From NCBI GenBank assembly GCA_964425645.1, contig CAYRNC010000072.1, positions 1-8,921 of the forward strand: a stretch of DNA of 8,921 nucleotides, in the 5' to 3' direction. The notes beneath the pieces are model-generated. The model searched no databases and was not told the origin of the DNA. It saw only the letters and a program-made list of their open reading frames with translations. Position 1 is the stretch's first letter. Each line of letters begins with the position of its first letter. Made by a program: the position numbers and the translations under genes. This DNA is from CAYRNC01 sp964425645. GTDB lineage: Bacteria > Bacillota > Clostridia > Peptostreptococcales > Anaerovoracaceae. Positions 6,610 to 8,921 of the stretch are shown here, in pieces.

Positions 6610-8799
6610 ATGATAAATTCTCGTGAACAGTTCTTCGAAAGAGCACCTCTAGTTTTTACTTTAAGCAAGGTAATTTTTAATTCCCAGGGCATACCTGTCG
6701 ATTATAGGTTAGTCGATGTTAACCCTGCTTTTGAGGCGCTATTAAATCTTAAAAAACAAGAATCCGTAGGTGAAAGTATTACTAAATGGCTTCTGACGTC
6801 CCAAAACATGCAAAACCGATGGCTGCTTGAATTCAAAGAGCTGGTTATGGCAGGAGGTGCAAGACATTATGATGAGACCTTGCATCGGGACGGACATCAC
6901 TATATAATAACCGCCTTTACATCAGATCAGGATAACCTGATCGTTTTATTGCATCGAGTCGGCAGATTTGAAAAAGCGAAAAAGAATACTCGGGAGATTC
7001 AAAGTATATTCGATAATACACCTTCCTCCATCATAATTTATCAGGTAAAAGGAAAAGGTGAATCAAGTTTTGATTACATTATCCGGGATGTAAACCCTGC
7101 CAGTCTTGAAACAGAAAACTGGAAAAAGGAAGATGTGGTTGGAATGGCGTTGGGAGAGCTGAGGCCGGGGGCAGATGAATTTGGAATCATAGATGTTTTT
7201 CAAAAAGTTTGGAAAACGGGACAGCCCGCATACTATCCGGCAAGCGTATATAAAGAAAACAGTGAAAACCGTTGGTATGAAAATACTGTTTTTAAGCTGC
7301 CCACCGAAGAAATTGTAACCGTATACGATGATGTTACTGAAAAGAAAGAGGCGGAAGAAGAGCTTTTGAGGGAAAGGGAACGATTGAAGGTAACATTGTA
7401 TTCTATCGGGGACGGGGTTATAACGACAGATAAAGACGGGAGGGTGGNNNNNNNNNNAAATTTGGTTGGTGAAAGCCTGACCGGCTGGAGTCGGGATGAT
7501 GCTAAGGGCAGACCTCTTAAGGATGTTTTTAAGATCTACTCCGAAATCACGGGAAGTGTTTGTGAAAATCCGGTCGATGATGTTCTTAAGCATGGCAATA
7601 CCTCCGGCTTGGCCGCTTCTGCCGTCTTAAAATCGAAAAATGGAGATGAAAGGATTATAGCCGACAGTGTTGCTCCTATTAAAAATCGTGACGGTGATAT
7701 TTTAGGAGCCGTCTTAGTATTTCGCGACGTGACTGAGGAAAGGGAGAAGGAAGCACAAATTGAATATTTGAGCTACAGAGATTCCTTGACGGGGCTTTAT
7801 AACAGAGCCTATTTTGAAGGAGTACTGAAAAAGCTGGATAACGAGAGGCGCGGCAATTATCCGTTAACACTTATCATGGGCGATTTAGATGGGCTTAAGC
7901 TGATTAACGATGTCTTTGGGCACCAGACAGGTGACAAGGCTTTGAAAAAGGTTGCCGATGTTATAAGGTCCTGCTGCAGGGGAACGGATGTAATATCCCG
8001 ATGGGGAGGAGATGAAATAGTAATTTTGATGCTGAATACAGCGGAAGATACAGGTCAAAAGATCTGTAAAAGGATAAAGGAAGGCTGCAACAGGATAAAG
8101 GTATCGGATACTAATTTAAGCATTTCTTTGGGCTGCGCAGAAAAGACAGACCGTAATGAAAAATGGGAGGATGTTTTAAAAAGAGCAGAGGATAATATGT
8201 ACAAAAGCAAGCTTTTGGGGACGAAAAATTACAGAAGCATCGTACTGGCATCCATAAAGAATACACTGTCCGAAAAAAGCTGCGAAACTGAAGAACATGG
8301 CGAAAGGCTTGGAATGTTTTGCAAAGAAATCGGTAAATCCATGGGATTGACCCCTTATGCAATAGACGAGCTGGAGGTTTTGGCCGTTTTGCACGATATC
8401 GGGAAAATAGGGATAGAGGATCATATTTTAGAGAAACCCGGAGCTTTGACCGGCGACGAATTTCAAGTGATTAAAAAGCATCCGGAGATAGGTTATAGAA
8501 TCGCCCAAACAGTTCCGGAGCTTTTAACCATTGCCGATTATATCTTGGCCCATCACGAAAGATGGGACGGCAAAGGCTACCCCAGAGGACTGGCAGGGGA
8601 TGAAATCCCGCTGTCGGCAAGGATACTTGCGGTAGTGGATGCTTACGATGCCATAACTCAGGACAGGCCTTACAGGAAGGCATTGTCTAAACAAAAAGCT
8701 ATAAATGAACTTAAAAGGAATTCGGGAGCCCAGTTTGATCCTAAAATAGTTGATGTTTTTCTTGAATACTTAAAAAAATGTGAAATAGCGGAGCCCTGA
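6610..8799 (+). CDS. PAS-PAS-PAS-GGDEF-HD-GYP cyclic di-GMP signalling protein
   Basis: A predicted soluble, bifunctional enzyme of cyclic di-GMP turnover, 729 residues as rendered. Three PAS-type sensor domains lie at about 8-115, 128-245 and 257-376. A charged helix rich in Glu and Arg (244-260) links the second to the third, and a short linker ending ERE-KEAQIEYLS joins the last to the cyclase. The GGDEF domain (about 385-545) has DSLTGLYNR (391-399), the active-site GGDEI (466-470, Ile in place of Phe) and an intact inhibitory I-site R457-x-x-D460. The HD-GYP domain (about 550-725) keeps H563, the HD pair H595-D596, H624, HH 648-649 and DGKGYP (653-658), so hydrolysis of c-di-GMP looks possible. 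No signal peptide or membrane segment is seen. Ten Ns (7448-7457) interrupt the third PAS domain, though the frame stays open. PAS ligands cannot be read from sequence. It stands as its own unit between two terminators; I found no clear promoter in 6532-6609. Confidence 0.93.
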   Translation: MINSREQFFERAPLVFTLSKVIFNSQGIPVDYRLVDVNPAFEALLNLKKQESVGESITKWLLTSQNMQNRWLLEFKELVMAGGARHYDETLHRDGHHYIITAFTSDQDNLIVLLHRVGRFEKAKKNTREIQSIFDNTPSSIIIYQVKGKGESSFDYIIRDVNPASLETENWKKEDVVGMALGELRPGADEFGIIDVFQKVWKTGQPAYYPASVYKENSENRWYENTVFKLPTEEIVTVYDDVTEKKEAEEELLRERERLKVTLYSIGDGVITTDKDGRVXXXXNLVGESLTGWSRDDAKGRPLKDVFKIYSEITGSVCENPVDDVLKHGNTSGLAASAVLKSKNGDERIIADSVAPIKNRDGDILGAVLVFRDVTEEREKEAQIEYLSYRDSLTGLYNRAYFEGVLKKLDNERRGNYPLTLIMGDLDGLKLINDVFGHQTGDKALKKVADVIRSCCRGTDVISRWGGDEIVILMLNTAEDTGQKICKRIKEGCNRIKVSDTNLSISLGCAEKTDRNEKWEDVLKRAEDNMYKSKLLGTKNYRSIVLASIKNTLSEKSCETEEHGERLGMFCKEIGKSMGLTPYAIDELEVLAVLHDIGKIGIEDHILEKPGALTGDEFQVIKKHPEIGYRIAQTVPELLTIADYILAHHERWDGKGYPRGLAGDEIPLSARILAVVDAYDAITQDRPYRKALSKQKAINELKRNSGAQFDPKIVDVFLEYLKKCEIAEP
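7448..7457. other. Assembly gap of 10 Ns inside the third PAS domain
   Basis: Ten undetermined bases lie between the PAS segments TDKDGRV and NLVGESLTGW. The frame is the same on both sides if the gap is 10 bases long, but the real length is unknown. PAS domains of this type usually have three residues between GRV and the Asn, against four here, so 7 missing bases would also fit. Confidence 0.95.
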
Positions 8800-8820
8800 T
8801 AAAAAGGGCTCCGCTTTATC
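8787..8820 (+). terminator. Rho-independent terminator overlapping the stop codon
   Basis: A perfect 10-base stem, AGCGGAGCCC (8787-8796) with GGGCTCCGCT (8806-8815), encloses a 9-base loop that contains the TGA stop. The left arm encodes the last residues of the signalling protein. The T-run after the stem is short and broken (TTTAT), so termination may be less efficient than at 6497-6531. Confidence 0.7.
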
Positions 8821-8921
8821 GGCGTTACAGCTTTGGCGATGTGTGTCCGAAAAAACATGTAACTAGTGAGTGTGTGAAATAAACTCTGTAAATTAGCTTT
8901 CTATGGTAAAATCGTTTTGAA

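Noticed and set aside
8821..8921. Promoter (TAAAAT at 8907-8912) and a GTTACA...TGTAAC inverted repeat (8824-8829, 8858-8863).
   Set aside because: No -35 lies at the right distance, and a 6-base inverted repeat with a 28-base gap is expected by chance. No gene start is visible before the window ends.

Overview
This window looks like a chromosomal piece of an anaerobic Firmicute, most likely of class Clostridia. The evidence is the strong AGGAGG-type ribosome binding sites, tight co-directional gene packing, a B12-dependent ribonucleotide reductase, clostridial-type aconitase and isocitrate dehydrogenase, and a PAS/GGDEF/HD-GYP protein of a kind common in Clostridia. A run of 10 Ns at 7448-7457 points to a draft or metagenome-derived scaffold. 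The species cannot be fixed from the sequence alone. All six genes are on the plus strand, and the only non-coding stretches are three short gaps of about 120-130 bases.

Region 1 (1-3398) is the end of a central-metabolism operon: a 5'-truncated aconitase, an isocitrate dehydrogenase that overlaps it by 4 bases (ATGA), and a GntR/FCD regulator that overlaps the dehydrogenase by 8 bases. Together the two enzymes run citrate to 2-oxoglutarate, the oxidative arm that anaerobes use mainly to make glutamate. The regulator is a good candidate for a local sensor of a TCA acid. The start of the operon lies outside the window.

Region 2 (3399-6531) is a deoxynucleotide-supply unit. A clear sigma-A-type promoter (TTGCAG, 17-base spacer, TATAAT) is covered and followed by two NrdR-box-like 16-mers set 32 bases apart. 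It drives an adenosylcobalamin-dependent (class II) ribonucleotide reductase. A cytidylate-kinase-like P-loop protein begins inside the reductase gene, on the codon of its last redox cysteine. A rho-independent terminator closes the unit.

Region 3 (6532-8815) is a single gene for a soluble protein with three PAS domains followed by GGDEF and HD-GYP domains. It is predicted to both make and break cyclic di-GMP, and it ends in a hairpin that overlaps its stop codon. The remaining bases to 8921 show no convincing gene.

I found no mobile element, CRISPR array, RNA gene or wholly unfamiliar system. The most useful observations are the predicted NrdR control of the reductase, the physical linkage of the reductase to a cytidylate-kinase-like protein, and the unusual cofactor-site residues and N-terminal extension of the isocitrate dehydrogenase.
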